The notes under the pieces: generated by a model | What the model saw: the letters and a program-made list of their open reading frames with translations, nothing else | Databases searched by the model: none | What the model was told of the DNA's origin: nothing | IMG/VR virus record: IMGVR_UViG_3300009104_000053 | Span: 1-37,581 of that record | Strand: one strand, 5' to 3' | Length of the DNA: 37,581 nucleotides | Origin: a virus | Shown here: one piece after another, positions 31,627 through 37,581 of the stretch | How positions within the stretch are numbered: position 1 is the stretch's first letter | How the letters are laid out: the number at the start of each line of letters is the position of its first letter | Position numbers and translations under genes: made by a program

Positions 31627-31732
31627 GATTTAAGTATGTATTTATTGTGAATATAATGGTATAAGTATTAATATTTATTCAACTTTAAGAGGTATTATAA
31701 ATATATCTTTTTAAATATATACCCCTTTTGTA

Positions 31733-31768
31733 TTGACAAAGTTCTCATAATGTTCATAAAAGAATCTA
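31733..31768 (+). promoter_or_regulatory. Candidate rightward promoter
   Basis: TTGACA (31733-31738) with ATAAAA/TAAAAG at 17-18 bp before the exonuclease gene. The -10 is weak, suggesting activation or regulation by a protein in the 31593-31780 switch region. Confidence 0.45.
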
Positions 31769-31780
31769 TTGATTTGCTTT

Positions 31781-32713
31781 ATGGAAAAAGACGAATTTTT
31801 AGACAATATAAAAGAATTACCTAAATGGGTTGAACTTTACGGTATCAACCATCACTCCCCCTCTCAAATAAATTCCAATGATGATATTTGGAGTTACAAA
31901 TATTTATACTTATCCCAAGAAGAAAGACGAGAGCTGCCTATTAATTCTAAAATGTTTTCTGGAGTTTGTATTGGCGATATGGCGCAATTACAATTTGGCA
32001 ATTATGTTTGGGAATATGTTAAAGGAACCGGATTAACCAGGAAAGAAATACCACCGCAAAGAAAAGTTTTTGAAAAAATTATAGAAAAATTTAATTTATA
32101 TGATCCCGCAGACGATAAAGACAGGGAGCAACACGATATAAACAGACAAGGTTTAGCTTTAACATTCCAACAATTAAAATATGGATTAAGAGAAATTAAA
32201 TTAAAAACTCCAATAGATTGCGAGAGATCCGTTAGTTTAAATTTACCTAATTGTTTATTACCTTGTATCGGCAGAATAGATATAGAAGATGAAAATAATT
32301 TTGTTGAAATTAAAACAAAATGGCGAAAGAAAAACAGACCCAAAAAAGATGGTACATCTAATTATTCTTTACCTAAAATAGATGAAGGTTATTTAGGTTG
32401 GCAAGATCATATTCTCCAAGTTGCTTTCTATTGGTTAGCTTGCAATAAAAAAAAGAAACCTCACTTATTAGTAATTAATGAAAAAGATTATAATGTTTTT
32501 ACTCCAGATAATTGCGAGGATTTAAAACCAAAAAATTTAGAACTTCAATTAAATAAAATGGCAATAGTTGCCAAACGCAGAGAAAGAGTAATGGAAAACC
32601 ATGCCGGTAAAACTACTTGGTTCCAAGATATTCCATGTGATTTCGACCACTTCTTTTGGAACGGTTTAGGAGATCACAAACTAGCAGCAATGAAACTATG
32701 GGGTTTACTATGA
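31781..32713 (+). CDS. RecB-like PD-(D/E)XK exonuclease, 310 aa
   Basis: The nuclease core is visible: G164-R-I-D167, E176-I-K178 and Q213-VAFYW. This D...ExK...QxxxYW pattern is typical of RecB/Cas4-type and phage recombination exonucleases. With the annealing protein downstream it forms an Exo/SSAP pair. ATG at 31781 is preferred to TTG at 31769; no strong Shine-Dalgarno exists. Stop overlaps the next ATG (ATGA). Confidence 0.8.
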   Translation: MEKDEFLDNIKELPKWVELYGINHHSPSQINSNDDIWSYKYLYLSQEERRELPINSKMFSGVCIGDMAQLQFGNYVWEYVKGTGLTRKEIPPQRKVFEKIIEKFNLYDPADDKDREQHDINRQGLALTFQQLKYGLREIKLKTPIDCERSVSLNLPNCLLPCIGRIDIEDENNFVEIKTKWRKKNRPKKDGTSNYSLPKIDEGYLGWQDHILQVAFYWLACNKKKKPHLLVINEKDYNVFTPDNCEDLKPKNLELQLNKMAIVAKRRERVMENHAGKTTWFQDIPCDFDHFFWNGLGDHKLAAMKLWGLL

Positions 32714-32964
32714 GAGAAGATAACTCAATGATTAATCCTCAAATGTGGCTGCTGAAAAAAGAATTAGTAAAGAAAAAAAACAAATCAAAAGGTATGCTCC
32801 TTATATTGATTGTTTTTCTTATCTCCCTGTTAGTTATAAGTCATATCTTTACTAATAAAGGTAGCCAGATGCGTTTGATCGAGAGGTTAAACATGGGTTT
32901 TATTACAGGCAGTAATCTTTCCCCAATTTCATTCATCTGGCTATCAGAAAGGGATTATGGGTAG
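32710..32964 (+). CDS. Small membrane protein, 84 aa
   Basis: Start at 32710 because it overlaps the exonuclease stop as ATGA. A basic KKKNKSKG precedes one membrane helix (about 29-45: MLLILIVFLISLLVISH). The C-terminal part is mixed. It ends 8 nt inside the SSAP gene. Function unknown. Confidence 0.6.
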   Translation: MREDNSMINPQMWLLKKELVKKKNKSKGMLLILIVFLISLLVISHIFTNKGSQMRLIERLNMGFITGSNLSPISFIWLSERDYG

Positions 32965-33541
32965 AGTTATTAATATCAACAAAATAGAAAATGAAATAAC
33001 AAAGTTAAAAGCTAATGGCGGTATGTGGGAGATTGGCAATGGTAAATTTGCCATTAAACATTTAGAATTAGAAAAATTAGCCAACACTTATAATATTGAA
33101 ACTAATGTAGAAATTAAACATTGTAATTTAGAAAAAGGTTGTGCAGTTGTAAAAGCTGTTGCAACATTTAACGGTAAAAACTTTTATACACTTGGAGAAG
33201 TTTCCCCTCTTAATAATGATTTTATATTTCCTGTGGCTGTTGCCGAAAAGAGAGCTGCGGATCGAGCTATTCTTAAAGCTCTTGGTATCCATGGTAATAT
33301 TTATAGTTCAGAAGAATTATCGAATATAAAAAATAATAATAATGAAAATACCGGTATAGATTTAAACCAAGAAACAATCATTTTAGAACGAATTAAAAAC
33401 GCGAGTCATCAAGCAAACTTAGAGATGATTAAAAGTCAAAATAAAGATTTCTTAACAGAGCTAAAGAAACAAGATTTAAAAAGGTACGAAAAATTAAAAC
33501 AAGCCTTTTTAGATAGAAACCAGCAATTCATAGGAGGATAA
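32957..33541 (+). CDS. Rad52-like single-strand annealing protein (likely), 194 aa
   Basis: The middle carries KAVATFNGKNFYTLGEVSP (66-84), then FPVAVAEKRAADRAILKALGIHGNIYSSEE (91-120). This matches the AxEKRAxDRAILKxxGLxGxxYSxEE-type segment of Rad52/Sak-like phage proteins. The C-terminus is a charged coil. Its place next to a RecB-like exonuclease supports a two-component recombinase. I cannot exclude another role for this family. Confidence 0.65.
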   Translation: MGRVININKIENEITKLKANGGMWEIGNGKFAIKHLELEKLANTYNIETNVEIKHCNLEKGCAVVKAVATFNGKNFYTLGEVSPLNNDFIFPVAVAEKRAADRAILKALGIHGNIYSSEELSNIKNNNNENTGIDLNQETIILERIKNASHQANLEMIKSQNKDFLTELKKQDLKRYEKLKQAFLDRNQQFIGG

Positions 33542-33546
33542 TATAT

Positions 33547-33831
33547 ATGGCTGATTTTAAAAATAAACCAAAAGACCCAAACTGGATGTGTACCTTTTCA
33601 TTGAAGAGGAACCCAGATAAACAACCTGGCGATAATAAACCAGATTTAGTTTTGGTCGATAGTGAGAAGATCAATCAAAAGTCTGGGAAACCTTATCGTA
33701 AGAACTTTACGATTAATAGTATCTGGTGCGAGGCTGCTTGCTATATCCAAGAAAATAAGGATTTGAAAATTACCATCAAGAAAACTGGCGGAGATAAGCC
33801 AGCAGATGATGGATTTGCAAATCAATTTTAG
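33547..33831 (+). CDS. Possible SSB-like protein, 94 aa
   Basis: Small, basic, beta-rich, with W13, W59 and aromatic residues; it ends ADDGFANQF, an acidic tail with terminal Phe like the DDIPF tip of SSB proteins. Position after the exonuclease and SSAP supports ssDNA binding, but no OB-fold signature is certain. AGGAGG precedes the ATG. Confidence 0.55.
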   Translation: MADFKNKPKDPNWMCTFSLKRNPDKQPGDNKPDLVLVDSEKINQKSGKPYRKNFTINSIWCEAACYIQENKDLKITIKKTGGDKPADDGFANQF

Positions 33832-33840
33832 GGGAAACAA

Positions 33841-34056
33841 ATGCAATATGGCTTAACTGAAAAGCAACTAAAACTTTTTAAGTTTATTAAAAGCTATATT
33901 TCTAAAAAAAACATATCGCCATCTTACGATGAAATGAAGGTGGCGATAGGTGCAAAATCCAAATGTGGTATTGCAGCAAGAATTAAACAATTAGAAGAAA
34001 GAGGATGGATAAAAAAACTACCGGGAAAAGCGAGAAGTATCCAAATAATCCGATAG
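33841..34056 (+). CDS. Lone LexA-type DNA-binding domain, 71 aa
   Basis: The whole protein equals the N-terminal winged helix of LexA: LTEKQLKLFKFIKSYI (5-20), ISPSYDEMKVAIGAKS (25-40), RIKQLEERGWI (47-57), then PGKARSIQI. The S24 autoprotease domain is absent, so it would not be cleaved in SOS. It may compete for or mimic LexA sites or regulate the phage. The next gene overlaps by 52 nt. Confidence 0.8.
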   Translation: MQYGLTEKQLKLFKFIKSYISKKNISPSYDEMKVAIGAKSKCGIAARIKQLEERGWIKKLPGKARSIQIIR

Positions 34057-34340
34057 ATCTTTCTCCAGATGCTAATACTAACGAGCTGATAGCTCGTATA
34101 TTAGATAGGGATAAAGAAGGTATGGATAAGTTTAAAATTACCATGCAAGACAAGATGTTGAAAGATCCGACCAATGCAAAGTTCTGGTTGCAAGAAGGAT
34201 TAGAAGAAGGTATAGATTTGTGTAGATATTTAATAAATTCTATTCATTCTTACAATCTCCTCAACGAAAAATATAAGAAACTTCTCAAAGAAAACAAAGA
34301 ATTAAAAGAACATAATAAAATGATGTATGAGCATCCGTAA
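34005..34340 (+). CDS. Hypothetical coiled protein, 111 aa
   Basis: Starts inside the LexA-like gene (52 nt overlap) after AAAGAGG with almost no spacing, so the true start may be M40. Helical, with ELIARILDRD, KFWLQEGLEEG, and a C-terminal coil (83-106). No known family. Confidence 0.55.
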   Translation: MDKKTTGKSEKYPNNPIDLSPDANTNELIARILDRDKEGMDKFKITMQDKMLKDPTNAKFWLQEGLEEGIDLCRYLINSIHSYNLLNEKYKKLLKENKELKEHNKMMYEHP

Positions 34341-34593
34341 AAAGTTTGAAAAATTCTGGTCTGGTTCTGTTTCATTTACAGCTACAGAAACCTTTAAAGA
34401 TCTGGATACTGCGGTTAAAGCTAGTGTGCCAAGTACCGCAGCTAAAATAGTAATTGATGAAAAAACTCTCAGTTACGATTTCAATAGGATGAAGGAGGTT
34501 AGTAATCCAAATGATAACACACTACGAACACCTGGGAACAAAGATCCAGGAGAAAGAAAAGGAGAGAAAAAAGTTGAACAGAAAAATAAATAA
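34327..34593 (+). CDS. Hypothetical protein, 88 aa
   Basis: N-terminal aromatic/basic region (KKFEKFWSG), a beta-like segment, and a disordered polar C-terminus. The last 83 nt overlap 34511-34708 in another frame, so the tail, or the other gene, may be less certain. Function unknown. Confidence 0.5.
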   Translation: MSIRKKFEKFWSGSVSFTATETFKDLDTAVKASVPSTAAKIVIDEKTLSYDFNRMKEVSNPNDNTLRTPGNKDPGERKGEKKVEQKNK

Positions 34594-34708
34594 GTTGTTA
34601 AAAAACGATACTGTTCATCCGGCTATTGCAGCTCTCTCTAAACAAAGTCATTCAACACTTATTGATATAATAGTATTGAAAGACGAACAAAGTAGATTAC
34701 CAGGTTAA
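34511..34708 (+). CDS. Hypothetical helical protein, 65 aa
   Basis: ATG follows AAGGAGG at 12 nt. A Lys/Glu helix (10-32) leads to HPAIAALSKQSHSTLIDIIVLKDE. It overlaps 34327-34593 by 83 nt. Its stop lies in a weak hairpin (ACCAG/CTGGT). Plausible but unassigned. Confidence 0.5.
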   Translation: MITHYEHLGTKIQEKEKERKKLNRKINKLLKNDTVHPAIAALSKQSHSTLIDIIVLKDEQSRLPG

Positions 34709-34784
34709 ACTGGTACTTTATAACCATTCCAAACTAATTAACTTTAGTAATACCCTTCCTACGTCTAAATAAAGAAAAGCCAAA

Positions 34785-34822
34785 TTGTCAATATAAGGTT
34801 GACAGATAAGCAACGATATAAT
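34785..34822 (+). promoter_or_regulatory. TGTCAA/TTGACA element (d) before gene 34863
   Basis: TGTCAA (34786-34791) and TTGACA (34799-34804) lie in everted orientation with a 7-bp gap. TAAGGTTGACA (34794-34804) equals the minus-strand extension of element a, and TATAAT is at 34817-34822. Same regulator as the TerS-TerL island is inferred. Confidence 0.55.
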
Positions 34823-34862
34823 AATCTGATTCCATAATGTTAAATAAAAAAAAAGGAAAAAT

Positions 34863-35357
34863 ATGAATAAGAAAAAATACTACAAATGTGTTTTTGAATT
34901 AAATAAAAAAATACCTAATACAGATTTTTTATGTAAGGTAAATGAAAAAGGTTATGTAAGAGGTTTTTTTAATTCAAAAAAAGAAGTAATTGATTATGCA
35001 AAAACTTCTCCACTCTTTAAAAAAGTAATAACAGTTTTTAGTAATGAAGATGTAAATGAGCTTGCAAATCAAATTAAAAAAGAAATATTAAAGACAGATA
35101 CTTTTCAAAAAGTTTCAACTAGGTTTATTAGATATAAAGCTGATGCTTTAGGAGATAATAAAAGATGTATTGGTTTAGATATGATGACTATAAGTTTATC
35201 TAAATATAAATTTTGGGATGTTAAAAAAGCAAAACAATATAATAAAATAAAAGAAAAAATAAAACAATTACCTATTATTAAAAAACACGATTTGCGTTAT
35301 GCTATTTTTGCTAAAGAAAATATACCATACGCATATATTACATTTGATAGATTATAG
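34863..35357 (+). CDS. Unknown accessory protein, 164 aa
   Basis: Basic, Lys/Tyr/Phe-rich alpha/beta protein with YVRGFFNSKKEVIDYAK (32-48), SNEDVNELANQIKKEI, RFIRYKADALGD and YAIFAKENIPYAYITF at the end. No known family. The A+T bias is stronger than in its neighbours, hinting at recent gain. It has its own 150-bp promoter/operator region and opens the group 34863-35769 that precedes the integrase. Confidence 0.7.
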   Translation: MNKKKYYKCVFELNKKIPNTDFLCKVNEKGYVRGFFNSKKEVIDYAKTSPLFKKVITVFSNEDVNELANQIKKEILKTDTFQKVSTRFIRYKADALGDNKRCIGLDMMTISLSKYKFWDVKKAKQYNKIKEKIKQLPIIKKHDLRYAIFAKENIPYAYITFDRL

Positions 35358-35609
35358 AAAGGAGCTGCGTAATGAAGTTAGAAAATACTATAAGGTTTAA
35401 ATTTGAATTTACACATTGCAAATCATATTCAAATATTTTTAACCAATTAAAATCTTTAGAAAAATTATTTAAAGATTTTAAAAAGTTAGGTGTAAAAAAG
35501 GATGGTGGAGAAGATGACGATTACCATAATTTTTATATTGAAACTTCCGATAAAAAAATAATTAATAAATTAAAGAAACTTGGTTTCAGTAAAGGAGCTG
35601 CGTAATGAA
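35358..35609 (+). repeat. 19-bp direct repeats flanking one gene
   Basis: AAAGGAGCTGCGTAATGAA occurs exactly at 35358-35376 and 35591-35609. Each copy holds a Shine-Dalgarno and an ATG. The gene at 35372-35605 lies exactly between, and its stop is in the second copy. Recombination would remove it and keep the next start intact. Confidence 0.85.
35372..35605 (+). CDS. Unknown small protein, 77 aa
   Basis: Begins KLENTIRFKFEF, a beta strand, then helices (SNIFNQLKSLEKLFKDF) and an acidic GGEDDDYHN, ending FSKGAA. GGAGC ribosome site. Flanked by 19-bp repeats; its last residues are encoded by the second copy. Function unknown. Confidence 0.65.
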   Translation: MKLENTIRFKFEFTHCKSYSNIFNQLKSLEKLFKDFKKLGVKKDGGEDDDYHNFYIETSDKKIINKLKKLGFSKGAA

Positions 35610-35769
35610 TATGTCTAAAATGGATGAGGATCTATTAAAAAAATTACTAGAATTAGATGAATGGGAAAGAAAACAAATAGCAATGTTTTTAATTGGCTCT
35701 ACACTTAATCTTGAACCAAGAGAAACTGCGGCTAAAACTTTAAAAAAATTAGATAAAGATACTTCTTAA
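35605..35769 (+). CDS. Small helical protein before the integrase, 54 aa
   Basis: Starts in a TAATG overlap after GGAG and ends directly at the integrase ATG. Fully helical and acidic/basic (LLKKLLELDEWERKQI; TAAKTLKKLDK). Its position suggests an integrase directionality helper or regulator, but no excisionase motif is seen. Confidence 0.6.
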   Translation: MNMSKMDEDLLKKLLELDEWERKQIAMFLIGSTLNLEPRETAAKTLKKLDKDTS

Positions 35770-36945
35770 ATGAAATTTTGGTTAAATACAATTAAAGATA
35801 AAAATAAAAAGCCAATCTATTTACAAGTTCAAGGTATCAAAGATGATGGTACTAAATTTGAACAATCAAGATTTGAACTGAACCAAAGACGTAGAGCCAA
35901 AGAATATATTAAAGATTTAAAAGAAGAGGATTATAAATTACCAGAGGTTGAGGTTACATTTGATGATGCTTTTCCAAAATATTATAAATCGGTAAAAAAC
36001 AATGACGACAACCAAGTAGATACAAATAACAGATATAATTCATTATTAAAGGCTCATATCCAGCCGTATATTGATGAAAAGTACCTTTTTCAGTACAAGG
36101 CAAGCACCTTTAAAGACACCCTCTTAAAACGTATTAGAAGCAGTAAAAAGACTAAATGGAAAAAATTTAACGACATTTATCAATTAACTAGACAAAATGA
36201 AGTAATAGATAAAAAGACTGTCAAAGATGCGGTGGCATCCTTTAAAAGATTCATAGTTTGGTGTGATGATAATGGCTGGAAGATAGATCTTAAAATATTA
36301 AGACACAGATTTAGTAAAGCTAAAACTACAACCAAGGTTAAGAAAATAGTTAAATGGGTTCCTAAAAAGGAAAATGTTTTAACTCTAATAAATAGTGAAA
36401 AAAATATTTGTGATAAAACTTTATATAGAGCATCAGCAGAAATAGGTGGAAGATTAAATGAGATGTTGGCTATCTGTTATGATGATGTTTATAAAGATGA
36501 AGAGCTTGGAGTATGGGTTGTTCATATTAGACACTCTTTGGGTCCAGATAATTCCTTTAGACCCGACTACTTAAAAACGGGTAGCTCTGAAAGAAAAATA
36601 GAAATTAGCGAAACATTATTAAAGTATCTCCAATCCTGGATGAAGATACAAATAGCGCCTAAAACTCATCAAAGAAAATACAGAAGATTATTTCCATACA
36701 ATAAAAAATATGCAGCCGATAAAGTTAAAGCTGCCGCTAAAATATTAAATATAGAATGGCTTGGTGGATTTGCACCATTTAGAAAATTCAGTAGTTCCCT
36801 TTTAAAATCTCAAAATGTTTTTACAGAAGAACAATTAGATTTAAGATTTGGTAATACTGAAGAGGTAAGAAAGAAACATTATTATAATGATCTGAATTTG
36901 AACAAAGAAAAGAAAACTGCCACAATTAACAAACTACTAACATAA
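35770..36945 (+). CDS. int: Tyrosine integrase with degenerate box II, 391 aa
   Basis: N-terminal arm-like region (1-60), core-binding (60-185) and catalytic part (about 195-391). Visible: R228 (GGRLNE), K269 (YLKT), R338 (APFRKF), N362 and tyrosine Y371 (or Y372), nine residues on, the usual spacing. The first His of HxxR is replaced by Ala335 and the GH His by Asn362. It would integrate the phage at an attB; no tRNA-like attP is seen in the window. Starts 1 nt after the 54-aa gene. Confidence 0.85.
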   Translation: MKFWLNTIKDKNKKPIYLQVQGIKDDGTKFEQSRFELNQRRRAKEYIKDLKEEDYKLPEVEVTFDDAFPKYYKSVKNNDDNQVDTNNRYNSLLKAHIQPYIDEKYLFQYKASTFKDTLLKRIRSSKKTKWKKFNDIYQLTRQNEVIDKKTVKDAVASFKRFIVWCDDNGWKIDLKILRHRFSKAKTTTKVKKIVKWVPKKENVLTLINSEKNICDKTLYRASAEIGGRLNEMLAICYDDVYKDEELGVWVVHIRHSLGPDNSFRPDYLKTGSSERKIEISETLLKYLQSWMKIQIAPKTHQRKYRRLFPYNKKYAADKVKAAAKILNIEWLGGFAPFRKFSSSLLKSQNVFTEEQLDLRFGNTEEVRKKHYYNDLNLNKEKKTATINKLLT

Positions 36946-36953
36946 GGATAAAT

Positions 36954-37385
36954 ATGGATGCGCTACACCATAAAGGAAGAATTGCAAAGTTTCTCTTTGC
37001 CTTTAGGTTCCTAGATAAAGTTATAGATAACGGCAATGGTTCACAATCAAGATTGCCAAAACATAAAAACCAAACAGTTCATGCTAAAGCACAAGGTAAA
37101 ACTTTTCAGCAAGTACAAAAACAAGAAAAGGGTCAAAACGGAATACCAGCACATGATTTGTTTTTATTATTAAAAAAGGAAGGTTACGACATTAACTTAA
37201 TGTTTAATACTAATCCAGAAGAGGTATTGGCAAAGATAGATAAGAAATACCACAAAAAAGTATTAGAGAATTTTGCTAGAGTAGATAAAAATATAGAACA
37301 AGAAAGGAAACTCCAAGCAAAATATAGACCAATGCTCCCACAGTTAGAACGGGAGCTTGCATATCAATCAACATATAAAGGATAA
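36954..37385 (+). CDS. Hypothetical basic helical protein, 143 aa
   Basis: N-terminal GRIAKFLFAFRFLDKVID (8-25), a polar middle, then HDLFLLLKKEGYDIN (67-81) and a long Glu/Lys coil (105-138). It lies 8 nt after the integrase with AAGGA. A terminator-like hairpin follows. Function unknown. Confidence 0.65.
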   Translation: MDALHHKGRIAKFLFAFRFLDKVIDNGNGSQSRLPKHKNQTVHAKAQGKTFQQVQKQEKGQNGIPAHDLFLLLKKEGYDINLMFNTNPEEVLAKIDKKYHKKVLENFARVDKNIEQERKLQAKYRPMLPQLERELAYQSTYKG

Positions 37386-37386
37386 T

Positions 37387-37431
37387 ATGTTTAAAACAAA
37401 GGTGGGGAGAAATCCCCACTTTAAAATATGA
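37387..37431 (+). other. 14-codon ORF spanning a hairpin (possible leader peptide)
   Basis: ATG at 37387 after AAGGATAA opens a 14-codon reading frame that ends TGA at 37429, overlapping the next ATG as ATGA. The hairpin 37402-37419 lies inside, so ribosome movement could affect it. Small chance of being functional. Confidence 0.3.
37402..37419 (+). terminator. Hairpin GTGGGG/CCCCAC, terminator-like
   Basis: Six G+C-rich pairs, 6-nt loop AGAAAT, flanked by AAAG and TTTAAAAT. The T-run is short, so termination is likely partial. Separates 36954-37385 from the gene cut by the window end. Confidence 0.6.
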
Positions 37432-37581
37432 CAATTAAAAAAGATATTTATGTTTGGGTAGTAAAAAATGGTTCTAAAAGACCAAAAAAAATTAAATTAA
37501 AAAAATTAATTAATACTCTTAATCTTGAATTATTTACTAAAAAATTCTTTGTGAATGAAAAAGAGGCTAAACAATATATTA
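37428..37581 (+). CDS. Unknown protein, 5' part only (51 codons in window)
   Basis: ATG at 37428, open to the last base. The product begins MTIKKDIYVWVVKNGSKRPK, then basic and helical. No Shine-Dalgarno; translation may be coupled to the 14-codon ORF by ATGA. Incomplete, function unknown. Confidence 0.5.
   Translation, partial: MTIKKDIYVWVVKNGSKRPKKIKLKKLINTLNLELFTKKFFVNEKEAKQYI

Noticed and set aside
1-37581. Circular or terminally redundant genome
   Set aside because: The first and last bases show no obvious overlap; a gene is cut at the right edge. Completeness cannot be judged.

Overview
The window is a stretch of an A/T-rich tailed-phage genome with a T7-type podovirus virion and an integrase. 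The set is: large terminase of the HRRFGKT/VDE type, head-tail connector portal, Phage_capsid_2-like coat protein, tail tubular proteins A and B, a gp13-like acetyltransferase-fold protein, gp14/gp15/gp16-like ejection proteins, and a fibre with a T7 gp17 N-terminus. The low G+C, the many very short overlapping genes and the family mix (DUF7483-like, cupin, SPRY/LamG, 3TM holin) suggest a phage of a marine low-G+C bacterium, such as the HTVC010P-like pelagiphages or uncultured marine podoviruses. That host assignment is inference. No DNA polymerase, helicase, RNA polymerase, tRNA or rRNA is seen.

Layout. Minus strand, right to left: (1) 31592-28447, an early or regulatory operon starting with an apparently leaderless XRE/Cro-type regulator, then small unknowns, a winged-helix replication-initiator-like protein, a DUF6362-like HTH protein, an HGGxSTG zinc protein and the small terminase. 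(2) 28440-26577, an accessory island that separates TerS from TerL. It holds nine units of a 17-bp iteron array, TTGACA/TGTCAA palindromes, a long structured leader, three unknown small proteins, two intrinsic terminators and about 400 bp of non-coding DNA. (3) 26576-9355, packaging and virion genes. (4) 9256-4023, fibre, fibre-chaperone-like and adhesin-like proteins. (5) 3982-4, a lysis and accessory cluster with holin, T4-type lysozyme, an XhlA-like protein, a candidate spanin pair, a cupin, a PD-(D/E)XK nuclease and several bitopic proteins.

Plus strand, 31781-37581: a RecB-like exonuclease, a likely Rad52-like annealing protein and a possible SSB-like protein (a two-component recombination module), a lone LexA DNA-binding domain, several unknowns, then a second accessory group (34863-35769) behind another TTGACA/TGTCAA element, a tyrosine integrase with a non-canonical active site, and two further unknowns. 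The last gene is cut by the window end.

How it works together. The divergent region 31593-31780 looks like the lysogeny/lytic switch: the XRE gene reads left and the recombination and integration genes read right. Late genes form long runs of 1-8 nt overlaps (translational coupling). An 8-mer, ACACTATG, recurs at gene boundaries on the minus strand and in two places resembles SP6/T7-type promoters, although no phage RNA polymerase is present. The most interesting undescribed material is the TerS-TerL island with its iteron array and shared operators, and the second group of unknown genes carrying the same element near the integrase.
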